Shown here piece by piece: positions 35,796-45,641 of a stretch of DNA of 64,000 nucleotides (the first letter of the stretch is position 1; the number at the start of each line of letters is the position of its first letter). A program made the position numbers and the translations under genes. The notes below the pieces were generated by a model, which had not been told where the DNA came from, did no database searches, and worked only from the letters and a program-made list of their open reading frames with translations. The DNA lies in the NCBI GenBank assembly GCA_963779735.1, contig CAVZZJ010000006.1:248001-312000 (forward strand). The letters run 5' to 3'. Source of the DNA: Bog-473 sp963779735. Its GTDB lineage: Bacteria > Actinomycetota > Acidimicrobiia > Acidimicrobiales > RAAP-2.

Positions 35796-37153
35796 ATGGT
35801 TGATTTCGCAGTTGAGCCGGAGTTCCAGGAGAAACTCGACTGGATCCGAGACTTCGTCGACAACAAGGTGCGCCCGCTCGACTACCTCTACGACTACGAC
35901 ATGGACGCACCTTACGACGTCGGGAACGCCCCGCTGCGCAAGATCGTCCGGCATCTACAGCAAGAGGTGAAGGACCGCGGTTTGTGGGCGGCGCACCTGC
36001 CGCCGCACCTTGGTGGCCAGGGGTTCGGCGCCGTCAAGCTCACCTACATGAACGAGATCTTTGGCGGATCGAGCTTCTCGTCGGTGATCTTCGGCTGCCA
36101 GGGTCCCGACAGCGGCAACTCCGAGATCCTCGCCATGTTCGGGACGCCCGAGCAAAAGGAGCGCTACCTCGAGCCGTTGCTGGCCAACGACGTGTTCTCC
36201 TGCTTCGCCATGACCGAGCCGCAGGGCGGCTCGGATCCCACGAATCTGCACTGCCGGGCGATCCGCGACGGCGACGACTGGATCATCAGCGGGGAGAAGT
36301 TTCCGCGTCGAACGCCAATCGTGCGGCCTTCATGATCGTCATGTGTGCCACCGATCCGGATGCTCCGGTCCACGGCAGGGCGACGATGTTCATCGTCCCG
36401 ACGGACGCTCCGGGATTCCAGATCGTGCGGAACATCGGACTGTGGACCGACAGGCCCGGAAGCGGCGGGCATCCTTGGCTGCGCTTCAATGACGTGCGCG
36501 TGCCGGACTCGGCCCGCTTGGGGCCCGTAGGCGAGGGTTTCAAGGTGGCTCAGTCGCGGCTCGGCGGCGGTCGTCTGCACCACGCACAGCGGACGATCGG
36601 TTCGGTCAAGCAGATGATCGACATGATGGCCGAGCGGGCGTTGAGCCGATCCTCCTATGGTCAGCTGCTGAGCGAGAAGCAGGCCGTGCAAGAGGCGATA
36701 TCGCGGAGCTACATCGAGTACATGCAATTCCGTCTACTCGTTCTCTACACGGCGTGGATGTTCGACCAGCAGCTCGAGCACGGCCGCGAGGGTCGCAAGA
36801 TGATCGCGGCGGTGAAGGCGGCAATGGCGAAGCTGGCCCAGGACGTGGTCCTCCGGACCGTTCACCTGTACGGCGCGATAGGGCTGTCCAACGTCATGCG
36901 TTTTGGGCAAACAGTGGCTGGGGCTCTGCACGAGGGGGTTGCCGACGGCGTCACCGAGCTGCACCTCGCCACGGTCTCCAAGCAGGTTCTCCGGGAGTAC
37001 CAGCCCGCTCCTGGGCACTTCCCGACGGAGGTGGTGTGGGAGCGGAAAGTCTGGGCGCAGGACAAGCTGGCACCACTCCTTCAGGAGCTCGGCGTGACCT
37101 TCGAGGAGAGCCGGGCCAACCTTGAGTTGGATCCACCGGTACAGAAGTACTGA
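35796..37153 (+). pseudogene. Acyl-CoA dehydrogenase, frameshifted
   Basis: A ~450-aa acyl-CoA dehydrogenase split by one frameshift. The first part runs from VDFAVEPEFQEKLDWIRDFV through CFAMTEPQGGSDPTNLH to IISGEKF near 36300. The next frame continues with SNANRAAFMIVMCATDP to the C-terminal end at 37153, without loss of family sequence. Restoring one T in the short T-run near 36300 joins them as GEKF-S-A-S-N-A-N. The size class is like eukaryotic ACAD10/11 and mycobacterial FadE relatives. The ATG has GGGAGGG 6 nt upstream. It heads an operon with two CaiB/BaiF genes. Confidence 0.87.
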
Positions 37154-37162
37154 GCGACGGAC

Positions 37163-38395
37163 ATGGAGGCATTGAGCCATGTCCGTATCTGCGACCTGAG
37201 CGGTCAGCTCGCCGGCGCCGGCGCGACCCGCTACTTGGCCGCCATGGGTGCGCGGGTGATTCGGGTGGAGGACCCGGTCCGCCAGGGCACGTGGGATATC
37301 GTCCGCGGGTCGCCCCCGTACGTCGACGACCGCCGCGGTATTGAGCTCGGCGGAGGCTTCAACAACCACAACGTGGAAAAACGGGCTGTTACCCTCAATC
37401 TGCGTCTCGAGTCGGGTCGCGATCTATTGCGCCGATTGATAGCGGTGTCCGACGTGGTGACCGAGAACTTTGCTGCGGGAGTGATGGCCAATCTCGGATT
37501 CTCCTATGACGAGATGCGTGCCATTAAGCCCGACATCATTTACGTCTCGAACTCAGGGTTCGGCCACAGCGGGCCCTATGCCAACTTCAAGACCTTCGGT
37601 CCCGTCGTCCAGGCGGTGTGCGGTTTGACCTTTGGGGTCGGGTTGCCCGATGCGCCTCCGGCGGGTTGGGGGTTTTCCTTCATGGATCACATGGGTGCCA
37701 ATCTCATGGCGGTCGCCATCCTCGCAGCGCTCGCTCACCGCAACCGAAGCGGCGAAGGCCAATGGGTGGACATGTCGTGTACCGAGGCCGGCCTTGCGCT
37801 CACAGGTCCAGATCTCTTGGATTACACCGTAAATGGGAGGCCACTGCGCCGTCCTGGCATGCCGGACTCCAATCACAGCGACCATCCGCCGATGGTGCCC
37901 CATGGAATCTTTCCGACGGAGGAAGAGGACCGCTGGGTCGCGTTGGCCTGCCGCGATGACATCGACTGGGCCGCGTTCGGGACCGTGTGCCGCGAGCCGT
38001 GGGCCAAGGACACCCGTTTCGACCTGCTCGCCGGGCGCCTTGAGGCCCAGGTAGAGCTCGACCAGTTGGTCTCGACGTGGACGTCGCATCACAGCCGACA
38101 CGAGGTGGCCGACATGCTGGTCGCGGCCGGCGTGCCGGCGTCGCCGGTCGCCATGACCGCGGATCGCATTGAGCATGACCCGGACAATGCGGCCTGGGGT
38201 TTGTTTCCCATGGTGGTTCATCCCGAGATCGGCGAGGTCCGAGTCGATGGCGTCCCCGCGGATTTCTCGGGGACCGACTGGCGCATTGAACGTGGAGCAC
38301 CATTGCTCGGCGAGCACAACCGCGAGATCTTCTGCGGACTGCTCGGCCTTTCGAACGAGGAGTTCGCCACCTTGCAAGAGGACGGTGTGTTTTGA
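37163..38395 (+). CDS. CaiB/BaiF-family CoA-transferase with catalytic Asp
   Basis: A 410-aa class III CoA-transferase. The N-terminal RICDLSGQLAGAGATRYLAAMGARVIRVEDP and the TLNLRLESGRDLLRRLI segment are typical. The catalytic aspartate of the family is probably D175 in FSFMDHMGANLMAVAILAAL. It exchanges CoA between acyl-CoA and a free acid through enzyme-bound anhydride and thioester steps. It follows the acyl-CoA dehydrogenase by 9 bp and overlaps the next gene by 4 bp, so the two transferase genes are translated together. Confidence 0.93.
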   Translation: MEALSHVRICDLSGQLAGAGATRYLAAMGARVIRVEDPVRQGTWDIVRGSPPYVDDRRGIELGGGFNNHNVEKRAVTLNLRLESGRDLLRRLIAVSDVVTENFAAGVMANLGFSYDEMRAIKPDIIYVSNSGFGHSGPYANFKTFGPVVQAVCGLTFGVGLPDAPPAGWGFSFMDHMGANLMAVAILAALAHRNRSGEGQWVDMSCTEAGLALTGPDLLDYTVNGRPLRRPGMPDSNHSDHPPMVPHGIFPTEEEDRWVALACRDDIDWAAFGTVCREPWAKDTRFDLLAGRLEAQVELDQLVSTWTSHHSRHEVADMLVAAGVPASPVAMTADRIEHDPDNAAWGLFPMVVHPEIGEVRVDGVPADFSGTDWRIERGAPLLGEHNREIFCGLLGLSNEEFATLQEDGVF

Positions 38396-39648
38396 GCGGG
38401 CCGTTGGGGGGGGTGCGCGTCATCGAATTGGCCAGCCTCTGGGGTGCCTGGTCTGCCAAGCTGCTCGGTGATCTGGGGGCGGACGTGGTGGTGGTCGAAC
38501 CACCCGGTGGACATTTCACCCGTAGTTTCGGACCGTTCGTCGACGACGAGCCCAATCCCGATCGCAGCCTTTGGTGGTGGTACTACAACACGTCGAAGCG
38601 CAGCGTGGTGCTCGATCTGAGCTCTCCCCCTGGCGCTGAACGGTTCCGCCGGCTTGTCGCCGACGCCGACATCGTGATTGAGGGGGAAAGGCCGGGCAGG
38701 CTGTCCGCGCTCACCCTCGACCACCCCGATCTTCGCGCCGGGCATCCCGAATTGATCTGGACATCGGTGACCAGCCACGGTCGGCGGAGCGAACGATCGG
38801 CCGAACCATGGATCGATCTGACGCTCGCCGCCGGGTCGGGCCTGGCGTGGCTCAACGGCTACGACGACCACTCGCTGCCACCCATGCGGGGACGCGGCAA
38901 CCAGACGCTACAGATCGCCGGTGCCCATGCGGCCATGGCGACGCTCAGCGCGTTGATCCATAGGGATGTGACGGGCGCCGGCCAGCACGTCGACGTCAGC
39001 GTATCGGCCGCCTGCAACGTTACTACCGAGAGCGGCACCTTCTTCTGGCTGGTCGCCAAGGAAACGGTCCAACGCCAGACGGGTCGCCACGCGTTCACCA
39101 CCCCGACCATGGAGGTGCAGGGACGGGCAGCGGACGGCCGCTACATCACAACCGGGTTCCTTCCCCAAAGTGCCCAGGACTTTGAGACGCTGCTGGTATG
39201 GCTCGACGAACTCGACCTGCGTGAGACCTGTCCGGAAGTGTTCTTTCTGGAACTGGGTGTGGAACGCGGCGGCATCAACCTCGCCAAGGACTACGGTGAT
39301 CCGGAGGTCCTGGCCATCCTTGGAGCGGGCCGGACTGCGCTAATGCACATAGCGGCCAACATCCCGGCGTTGGACTTCTTCGAAGGCGCTCAAGGCCGCG
39401 ATCTGCAGTGCGGGATAATCTTCTCGCCCGAGGAAGCCTACGAGAACCGTCATTTCCAGGCTCGCGGATTCCAGATTCGAGTGAAGCACGACGAGCTCGC
39501 CCGGGAGTTCGGCTACCCCGGGGCTCCCTTCAAGATGCACGCGTCGCCCTGGGCGATCAGCCGACGTCCGCCGCTGGTCGGCGAGCACACGGAGGAGCTC
39601 CTCGGCTTCCAGGGCACTACGGATACGGGCGGAGGTTCACGTTCTTGA
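38392..39648 (+). CDS. CaiB/BaiF-family protein with Gln in place of the catalytic Asp
   Basis: A 418-aa protein with the class III CoA-transferase fold: RVIELASLWGAWSAKLLGDLGADVVVVEPPGG at the N-terminus and HVDVSVSAACN after the central helix. At the position of the catalytic Asp the sequence reads QIAGAHAAMATLSALIHR, so Gln174 replaces it. It may be a partner subunit for the preceding protein or a separate subfamily with altered chemistry. The TTG start overlaps the preceding stop (TTGA). Normal family length. Confidence 0.9.
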   Translation: MSGPLGGVRVIELASLWGAWSAKLLGDLGADVVVVEPPGGHFTRSFGPFVDDEPNPDRSLWWWYYNTSKRSVVLDLSSPPGAERFRRLVADADIVIEGERPGRLSALTLDHPDLRAGHPELIWTSVTSHGRRSERSAEPWIDLTLAAGSGLAWLNGYDDHSLPPMRGRGNQTLQIAGAHAAMATLSALIHRDVTGAGQHVDVSVSAACNVTTESGTFFWLVAKETVQRQTGRHAFTTPTMEVQGRAADGRYITTGFLPQSAQDFETLLVWLDELDLRETCPEVFFLELGVERGGINLAKDYGDPEVLAILGAGRTALMHIAANIPALDFFEGAQGRDLQCGIIFSPEEAYENRHFQARGFQIRVKHDELAREFGYPGAPFKMHASPWAISRRPPLVGEHTEELLGFQGTTDTGGGSRS

Positions 39649-39729
39649 TGTCCATGCCGATCACACGCGACGACGTTCACAGGGACGACGTGCCTTTGGA
39701 ACGAAGGCCGTCGGGTCGCGTGAGGCCGG

Positions 39730-40344
39730 TCAGCGCCCCCTGGAGGTGGAGCGGAGCTGAGCAAAGCCCGCTCGCACGGCTTGGACCTCTTGCCCTATCA
39801 CCGACGCCACGTGGTGCGAATTGAGGTTCGGGGTGGAACGGAGCGCCTCCATTGCCGCATCGGTGATTTCGTCAGCGCTTTCGGTGATCCGCTGTGTCTC
39901 CGCACGAGCCGCTTCCAGATTGTCGGCCGCAACGTTGGGGGTGAGAAAAGCGAGTTCACGATCCTGCTGGCGTGCCAGGTCCCCAAGTTGGCGCACCAGG
40001 CGCGGCAGTTCACCCAGTGGTGCATCGGCAGCCTGCGCATGAGAGAGAGCCGCGTTGGCCCTGTCGACGTGCTGCCAGAGTTCGCGGCGCAGTACGAGCG
40101 CTTGGCGCTTCGATCCCGTGCTCGAAATGAGACGGGCACTGAACCATCCCCTGCGAAAGTGGGCCCACGCCGTCGCGGCGGCGACAGGACCGGGGATGAT
40201 CTCGAGGGTCGCAGGAACGGCACGGCGAATTCGTGCGCGCAGCGTGCGGATGCGGCGGACGAAACGCCAGCTCACCACCCCGAGCGCCACCAGCGCGGCC
40301 ACGCCGATGGCCGCAATGGCCATTGCGATATCGGCACCTGTCAT
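39730..40344 (-). CDS. Single-pass membrane protein with coiled-coil tail
   Basis: A 204-aa protein. One N-terminal membrane helix (about 5-27) is followed by an Arg-rich stop-transfer segment and a long helical, charge-patterned region (about 85-195) likely to form coiled coil. No recognised domain. The ATG has GGGGAGA 6 nt upstream. It is convergent with the CaiB/BaiF operon. Confidence 0.72.
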   Translation of the reverse strand: MTGADIAMAIAAIGVAALVALGVVSWRFVRRIRTLRARIRRAVPATLEIIPGPVAAATAWAHFRRGWFSARLISSTGSKRQALVLRRELWQHVDRANAALSHAQAADAPLGELPRLVRQLGDLARQQDRELAFLTPNVAADNLEAARAETQRITESADEITDAAMEALRSTPNLNSHHVASVIGQEVQAVRAGFAQLRSTSRGR

Positions 40345-40517
40345 TGTAGTTCTCCCCGCTATGTCTCAGTAGACGTCGGACTCCGATAGTTCCAGGACCC
40401 CAGTCTGACTCCTCGTCACCTCCCAGGGGCATCTACCCGGAAAGACCCGTCTATGAACACCACAGGCCGACCCAGCAACTGCTGGTGGATACGCAGGGCA
40501 ATTAGGTACCATAGAGC

Positions 40518-40700
40518 ATGGCCCCAGATGTCGCCGACCTTGTCGGTGAGCTTCGGACCCTGGTTGCTAGCCGACTCTCGGGTGACGATCACCCTCTCGT
40601 CACTCTGGCGGCTCGCACTCTTGAACTGGCGGAATTGGTCCAGGAGCAGGGTAAGGAGATAGAAGAACTACAGCAGCGGTTGGATCTTCGGTCGCGCTAG
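40518..40700 (+). CDS. Small helical protein, possibly leaderless
   Basis: A 60-aa frame: Met-Ala start, then a helical region ending in a heptad-like EQGKEIEELQQRLDLRSR. No ribosome site is visible, but TACCAT ends 5 nt before the ATG, the position expected for a -10 box of a leaderless transcript. Function unknown. Confidence 0.5.
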   Translation: MAPDVADLVGELRTLVASRLSGDDHPLVTLAARTLELAELVQEQGKEIEELQQRLDLRSR

Positions 40701-40783
40701 CACCATTGCTGCTCTATGCCCGACGTGATCCGGGACTGAGCGGGCAGTGCCGGAGGGGTCGTAGCCCGAAGCCGACCTGCCGG

Positions 40784-41959
40784 CTAGAGCCTGTAGAGCT
40801 TGTCGGCGTTACCGCCCATCACCTTGCGCTGTGTGTCGGGACGCAACGAGGCGATCTTCTCGCGCACCAACTCGAGGGGGTTCGGGTGCAGGCTGGTCGG
40901 GTGCGGGAAATCGGTCTCGAACATGATGTTGTCCTCTCCGACCGTGTCGATGAGATGCTGCAGGTCCCCACGTCCCTTCTCGAACCAGAAGGTGGCGTAC
41001 CAGTTGTCCCGGAAGTACTCCGACGGAAGCTTCTGCAGCTTGTGGAACCACGCCGGCGCATTCTCCTCGAGCTCGTAGTCCATAGCTTCGAGCATGAACG
41101 GCACCCACCCGATCCCGCTCTCGACGGAGACCATCTTGAGTTTCGGGTGACGATCGAACATGCCCGAGTACGCGCTGTTGAGCAGCACTCGCGAGTTGTT
41201 CTGGAAGAGCGAGGCACCGCCGATAGCCGGCTTCACGTAGTCGTCCTGGCTCGGCCAGTACGTGGTGCCGAAATACGCCATCGCCGAATCGCTCGCACCG
41301 ATGTGGAAGTGCACGGGCAGGCTCAGGTCCGCGCAGACCTCCCAGAACGGGTCCCACGCCGTGTGACCCAGGTCGGGCGACCCGGAGTCCTGCGGGTCGG
41401 CCGTCATATTGACGCCCCGGTAGCCCATCTCCGCGCAGCGCTGGGCTTCACGAATGCACTCCGGGATGTCCCACGCCGGCATGATCGGCATGGGCAGGAG
41501 CCGGTTGCCCGACTCTTCCTGCACCTCAGCCATGGCGTCGTTGTAGAGCTGGACGCAGAGCTGCAGGATCTTGGGGTCGTCGATCGACTTGCGCAGGTGC
41601 TGGCCGCCGATGCCGATGGAGTTGGGGTAGAGCACCTGCGCGTCGATGCCGAGGGTGTCCATCAGGCGGAGGCGCTCCTTGGGGTCCCAGGCCGCCGGAT
41701 GCACGTCGTCGATACCCCACCACCCGCCCTGGGAGTCCCGGAAGGGGTGCTTGTTGCCGTCGTGGTCGATGGTGCCGCCGGATCCGGCCTTGCCGAACGT
41801 CTTGCCGACGATGACCCACATCTCGCGACCGTCGATCATCTCCACATGGGGCACCTTGTCCTCGTACCCCTTCGGGGCCCGTGCGGTGAACAGGTCGTGA
41901 CGCTCCGTCATGTGCGAGTCCACATCCACCACCCGTAGACCTTCAGCCAACATCGTCAC
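40784..41959 (-). CDS. Amidohydrolase family 2 protein
   Basis: A 391-aa TIM-barrel amidohydrolase. The N-terminal VVDVDSHMTERHDLF carries the D-x-H metal pair; PVHFHIGASD, SVESGIGWVPFMLEAMDY and FETDFPHPTSLHP supply the later metal and substrate residues. This last pattern is common in uncharacterised actinobacterial members close to 2-amino-3-carboxymuconate semialdehyde decarboxylase. The GTG at 41959 lies 7 nt after GAGGAGG and is preferred; ATGs two codons in and ten codons upstream are alternatives. Confidence 0.9.
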   Translation of the reverse strand: MTMLAEGLRVVDVDSHMTERHDLFTARAPKGYEDKVPHVEMIDGREMWVIVGKTFGKAGSGGTIDHDGNKHPFRDSQGGWWGIDDVHPAAWDPKERLRLMDTLGIDAQVLYPNSIGIGGQHLRKSIDDPKILQLCVQLYNDAMAEVQEESGNRLLPMPIMPAWDIPECIREAQRCAEMGYRGVNMTADPQDSGSPDLGHTAWDPFWEVCADLSLPVHFHIGASDSAMAYFGTTYWPSQDDYVKPAIGGASLFQNNSRVLLNSAYSGMFDRHPKLKMVSVESGIGWVPFMLEAMDYELEENAPAWFHKLQKLPSEYFRDNWYATFWFEKGRGDLQHLIDTVGEDNIMFETDFPHPTSLHPNPLELVREKIASLRPDTQRKVMGGNADKLYRL

Positions 41960-42252
41960 CGCATGTCCTCCTCGTCGATCCAGCGCCAACGGCCTTTCGG
42001 CGTTAGCGAACCCTCACTCTACTTGCCCCAAGGTGCTCGCTCTACGGTGGGCAGCAGCAGATGGAGTGCCACGTCGTCCGACGACGGAGGTCTGCGCCGC
42101 CAAAGGGTGCGAGCGGGTCGTGTGCCGGAAGTCTGGGTTGGTCGCCGACGTTATCCAAAGGGGGTTGGGCGGACCGAGCGAGAACAGGACGGAACTGCAG
42201 GCCAGGGCGGCGGAAGACCCGGTTGGCGGGGGGGCACGGCCGACGGGGCAGA
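41960..42252. other. Gene-free interval of 293 bp
   Basis: Between the amidohydrolase start and the end of the alpha/beta hydrolase gene on the same strand. Open frames here are fragments with no family character. It presumably holds the amidohydrolase promoter; no clear -35/-10 pair or repeat was picked out by eye. Confidence 0.4.
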
Positions 42253-44079
42253 TCAGGGACTCGCCGGCGCTAGGACGACGTGCCCAAGGGTCGCCACCCA
42301 CCGCCTCTCTGCGTCCGCCACCACGGCGTCCACGTCCTCGGCCAGCAGGTGCCGCGCCACGACCAGCGCCTCGGCATCAGCCCGGACGAGGGCGAGGAAC
42401 GTGGCCAGATCGCCGTAGCGGCGCAGTACCTCTTCGACGGGGAAGACGACGCGACCGCCGACGAGGTTCCATGCCTCCACCGGGATACCGTCCCGCGGCT
42501 GCTCGGGATTCCAGCCGAACGAGACGTCGAGCGGGACCGAAACGTGCGGGAGTCGCACCCCGGCCACCTCGTTGCCGTCGTCATCGAGGTCCGAAACGAG
42601 GCACGGTCGCGGTGGGCCGAGCACCACGGCCGGGTAGCGGCCGATGCCCCGAGGCTCCCCCGGTCCTAGGTCGATCGGCGGCATTCCGAGCAGCGCCTCG
42701 GCGTCAGGCAGCACCACCCCGCGGAGCCACGGAGCGGAGCGCAGCTTTTCGAGTGCCTCCTGGCGGCCGATGCCGGTGCCGTCATCGGCGCGGGGCACGC
42801 TCGACGGGGGTGGCTCGGCGCCCACGCGGACCCACTCGTCGAGTAGTGAGGTGTGGGCGCGGGTGGGAAAGATGGTGTCGATCTGGTTGCCCTCGAGTTG
42901 GACGGGCAGAGTTTCGACATAGCCCGGCATGAGGCCCGTGTGATGGGTCCCGGCGTAGAGGTACCAGCGGCAGTCGGAATCGTCGGGGTCGGGGTGCCCG
43001 AGCGAGGCATCGCCGCGCCAGTACTCCGTAGCCGTATTGGTGAACACCATCTTCGGGACGGTCCCGCGCTCGCGAGCGCGGTCCAGAAGGCCGTCGGTGG
43101 GGGAGAACGGCGGCAGGTGGCAAAAGCCGAGCGGGTTCATCGTCGATGGCTGCCCGTAGCGGTTGTTGAACTCACCCACCCGGCCACCCGCGATGTGGCA
43201 GTGGACACCGTCAAAGACACGTTGGTCCTTCTCGTCGGCGTTACCCGTATCGCGTACGAACTGGCGCAGCCACCTGCCGCTCTGCGACACCCCGAAGCCG
43301 AGGGTGTGCGTGAACGCGCCACGGAGGTGGGACACGACGTCGCGCGTTGCGGCGAAGCCGGCGCCGGTGACGGGGCAACGGTCGGTCGTGTACGTGAGCT
43401 CGTAGTGGCGCCGCGCGACGAAGCCTCCGTCCAGCTCGACGTGTTCGTGGTCCGGGAACCGCCATCGGTCGCGCGGGATCGAGCGGGGCGGACCGTTGAA
43501 CCAGTCGCGCTCGGTGAGCGTCGCCTTTGCATCGTCGAGGTTGGCTACGCCAAGTGCCTGGAACTGGCCCATGATCGCCAGGACCTCGTCCGCCAGTCGT
43601 CGCCGGGGCTGATCGGCAACCGGCTGGAACCCGAGACGGGCCTGGCCGCGCAGGGGCGATCCGGAGTCGTCGAGTGCCTCGGGCGCGTCGAGCCCGACCG
43701 TGCCGGGGCGGCGTTCGATATCCCACTGCCATCCGACCCACAAGATCGATAGCCCGCGCCGCAGCGGCCATCCGTCGCCCGTGGCGATGCGACCGGTCGG
43801 TGCCGCCAGGGCCACACCGGTGCTGTTCGGCAGCGCGCCGGCCAGCCCCCGGTTGGCGACGACGTGCATGAGTCCGCCCGGTCGCGGCGAGCGCAGCAGG
43901 ACCACGTCTGTCTCGAACCGTACGAGGCCGTCGCCATCGCGCCTGGCACGGTCGAGGTCGACGATGGCACCGTTGGCCGGATCGTGGGGGTCCAAGGCGA
44001 CCGTCGCCACCGCTACAAGGTGCTCGTAACCGTCAGCGAAAGGGTGAGACGCAACGGTGCGCAGCGACTCGACGGCCAT
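42253..44079 (-). CDS. Large alpha/beta hydrolase domain protein
   Basis: A 608-aa protein of the long alpha/beta-hydrolase-domain family found in proteobacteria and actinobacteria. The nucleophile elbow is GFGVSQSGRWLRQF (Ser265), followed by FDGVHCHIAGGRVGEFNNRYGQP and FTNTATEYWRGDASLGH, which are typical of this group. No signal peptide is visible. It is probably an esterase or lactonase-like enzyme; the substrate is unknown. The ATG directly adjoins AGGAGG with no spacer, so the exact start is uncertain. Confidence 0.87.
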   Translation of the reverse strand: MAVESLRTVASHPFADGYEHLVAVATVALDPHDPANGAIVDLDRARRDGDGLVRFETDVVLLRSPRPGGLMHVVANRGLAGALPNSTGVALAAPTGRIATGDGWPLRRGLSILWVGWQWDIERRPGTVGLDAPEALDDSGSPLRGQARLGFQPVADQPRRRLADEVLAIMGQFQALGVANLDDAKATLTERDWFNGPPRSIPRDRWRFPDHEHVELDGGFVARRHYELTYTTDRCPVTGAGFAATRDVVSHLRGAFTHTLGFGVSQSGRWLRQFVRDTGNADEKDQRVFDGVHCHIAGGRVGEFNNRYGQPSTMNPLGFCHLPPFSPTDGLLDRARERGTVPKMVFTNTATEYWRGDASLGHPDPDDSDCRWYLYAGTHHTGLMPGYVETLPVQLEGNQIDTIFPTRAHTSLLDEWVRVGAEPPPSSVPRADDGTGIGRQEALEKLRSAPWLRGVVLPDAEALLGMPPIDLGPGEPRGIGRYPAVVLGPPRPCLVSDLDDDGNEVAGVRLPHVSVPLDVSFGWNPEQPRDGIPVEAWNLVGGRVVFPVEEVLRRYGDLATFLALVRADAEALVVARHLLAEDVDAVVADAERRWVATLGHVVLAPASP

Positions 44080-44213
44080 CCTCCTAACACTACGTCTCGA
44101 AACCAGGGCAGGAGGGTGTCGGATGCCTGAGCAGCGGTCGCACGGCCACGATCTTCACTGGTCAGCATCGCCGCCACTAGGGTCGGGGTGATATTCGACG
44201 GACAGGAGGATAC

Positions 44214-44642
44214 ATGCGCGTACTGATCACCGGTGTGGACGGGGAGGGACGTTCATGCGTCGTCGGCGAGTCGAACACGGCCGCCCAACCTTTCGGTTCG
44301 GGTGGCATTACCGTTGCGGCTGTCGCCTCCAGCGAGTCGTGCCCGCCAGCGGCCCGACCCCCAGGCCGCGGCGACCTTCTCGGCGTCGTGTCATCGCCCG
44401 GAATCGCACGGTGGTCGTTCATTGAGTTCCCGCCGGGGGTGACGACCCCGGTGCACCACACCGACAGCCTGGACTTCGACGTGGTTCTCGATGGCCGCGT
44501 CGAGCTCATCCTGGACGACGGTGCGCACCAACTCGGTCCCGGCGACGGCGTCGTGCTCAAGGGCGTCGACCACGGGTGGGAGACTCATGATCAAGGGTGT
44601 CGGATGAGCGTTGTCGTCATCGCGACACCACCACTGGAGTAA
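44214..44642 (+). CDS. Cupin-domain protein
   Basis: A 142-aa single-cupin protein. The conserved barrel motifs are VHHTDSLDFDVVLDGRVELIL (metal His residues and Glu/Asp) and GDGVVLKGVDHGWE with the second His. The N-terminal half holds a glycine-rich strand region. Such proteins are dioxygenases, isomerases or small-molecule binders. It diverges from the large hydrolase gene across 134 bp. Confidence 0.87.
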   Translation: MRVLITGVDGEGRSCVVGESNTAAQPFGSGGITVAAVASSESCPPAARPPGRGDLLGVVSSPGIARWSFIEFPPGVTTPVHHTDSLDFDVVLDGRVELILDDGAHQLGPGDGVVLKGVDHGWETHDQGCRMSVVVIATPPLE

Positions 44643-44696
44643 CGTCACCGCCGATGTACCGCTCACCTCCGGACGGTGGCGGCCGAACCCCTTGCG

Positions 44697-45641
44697 TCAC
44701 ATGTTCCGTATCGACTCGAAGCTCTTCTGGAGACCGGGGTGGCGGCTGTTGAAGACGGAGGTATTGAGCGCCGTTGAGATCTCTTCGGCAGTCCACCTCC
44801 GGTCACCGCCCGGAACCGTGACCGCAACGTTGGGCGTCCAGGGACTGAAGTGGACTATTTTTGCACCAAACGACATGAAAATCTGGCCCGTTACGTGCGA
44901 CGAAAGATCTGACGCGAGCCACACGACCAAGGGGGCGACGTTCCAGGGGTTCTGAGGGTCCCACTGCTCGTACTGCTCCGGCTCGAGCACCGCGGCCTCC
45001 CGCCCCGGCATTGTCGAGATGAGGCGGGTGTTCCCGCTCGGTGCGACCATGTTGGATCGAACCCCATAGCGCTCCATGTCCTGGGCCAGCGCAATCGTGA
45101 ACATGGCGATTCCCCCTTTGGCCGCGGCGTAGTTGGTCTGGCCCACGTTGCCCAAGAGTCCGACGCTGGAACCAGTGGTTATCACCGAGGCGCTGACGGG
45201 ACCACCGGTCTCCTTGCTCAGCTGACGCCAATGCTCGCAGGCGTGCCGTGCCGGGGCGAAGTGACCCTTGAGATGGACCTTAATGACAGCGTCCCAGTCC
45301 GACTCGTCCATGTTGAAGATCATCTTGTCCCTGAGGATGCCGGCGTTGAGGACCAGCGAGTCAAGGCGCCCAAAGGCATCGACAGCTTGACGGACCATGC
45401 TCCTGGCCGCCTCGAAGTCCGAGACATCATCGTAGTTGGCGAGCGCTTCACCTCCCCGTCCTTTGATGATCGAGACGACTTCGTCTGCAACTCTCGAGTC
45501 GGCCCCGCCTCCGGAGGGACCTCCACCCAGGTCGTTCACGACGACGCGGGCTCCGGCCTGAGCGAGGTCGAGTGCGTGACCCCTCCCGACTCCGTGGCCT
45601 GCGCCTGTGACGATGACGACCTTTCCGTCCATGAGTGCCAT
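44697..45641 (-). CDS. Short-chain dehydrogenase/reductase (multifunctional-enzyme type)
   Basis: A 314-aa SDR resembling the 3-hydroxyacyl-CoA dehydrogenase part of HSD17B4/MFE-2 proteins. TGAGHGVGRGHALDLAQAGA near 12, the N-terminal VNDLGGGPSGGG insert, NAGILRD, and Y-A-A-A-K are visible. The C-terminal extension (about 265-314) is longer than in standard SDRs. It probably oxidises a 3-hydroxyacyl-CoA or cyclic alcohol. The ATG at 45641 is the family-typical start; the frame continues far upstream only because GC-rich DNA lacks stops. Confidence 0.92.
   Translation of the reverse strand: MALMDGKVVIVTGAGHGVGRGHALDLAQAGARVVVNDLGGGPSGGGADSRVADEVVSIIKGRGGEALANYDDVSDFEAARSMVRQAVDAFGRLDSLVLNAGILRDKMIFNMDESDWDAVIKVHLKGHFAPARHACEHWRQLSKETGGPVSASVITTGSSVGLLGNVGQTNYAAAKGGIAMFTIALAQDMERYGVRSNMVAPSGNTRLISTMPGREAAVLEPEQYEQWDPQNPWNVAPLVVWLASDLSSHVTGQIFMSFGAKIVHFSPWTPNVAVTVPGGDRRWTAEEISTALNTSVFNSRHPGLQKSFESIRNM

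Noticed and set aside
35704..35970. ORF beginning inside the dyad at 35704 with AGGAG upstream
   Set aside because: It runs out of frame into the acyl-CoA dehydrogenase and ends in Ser/Thr/Arg-rich shadow sequence; the ATG at 35796 starts the real gene.
40706..41938. 410-codon plus-strand frame over the third amidohydrolase
   Set aside because: Antisense shadow; His/Val/Arg-rich low-complexity translation.
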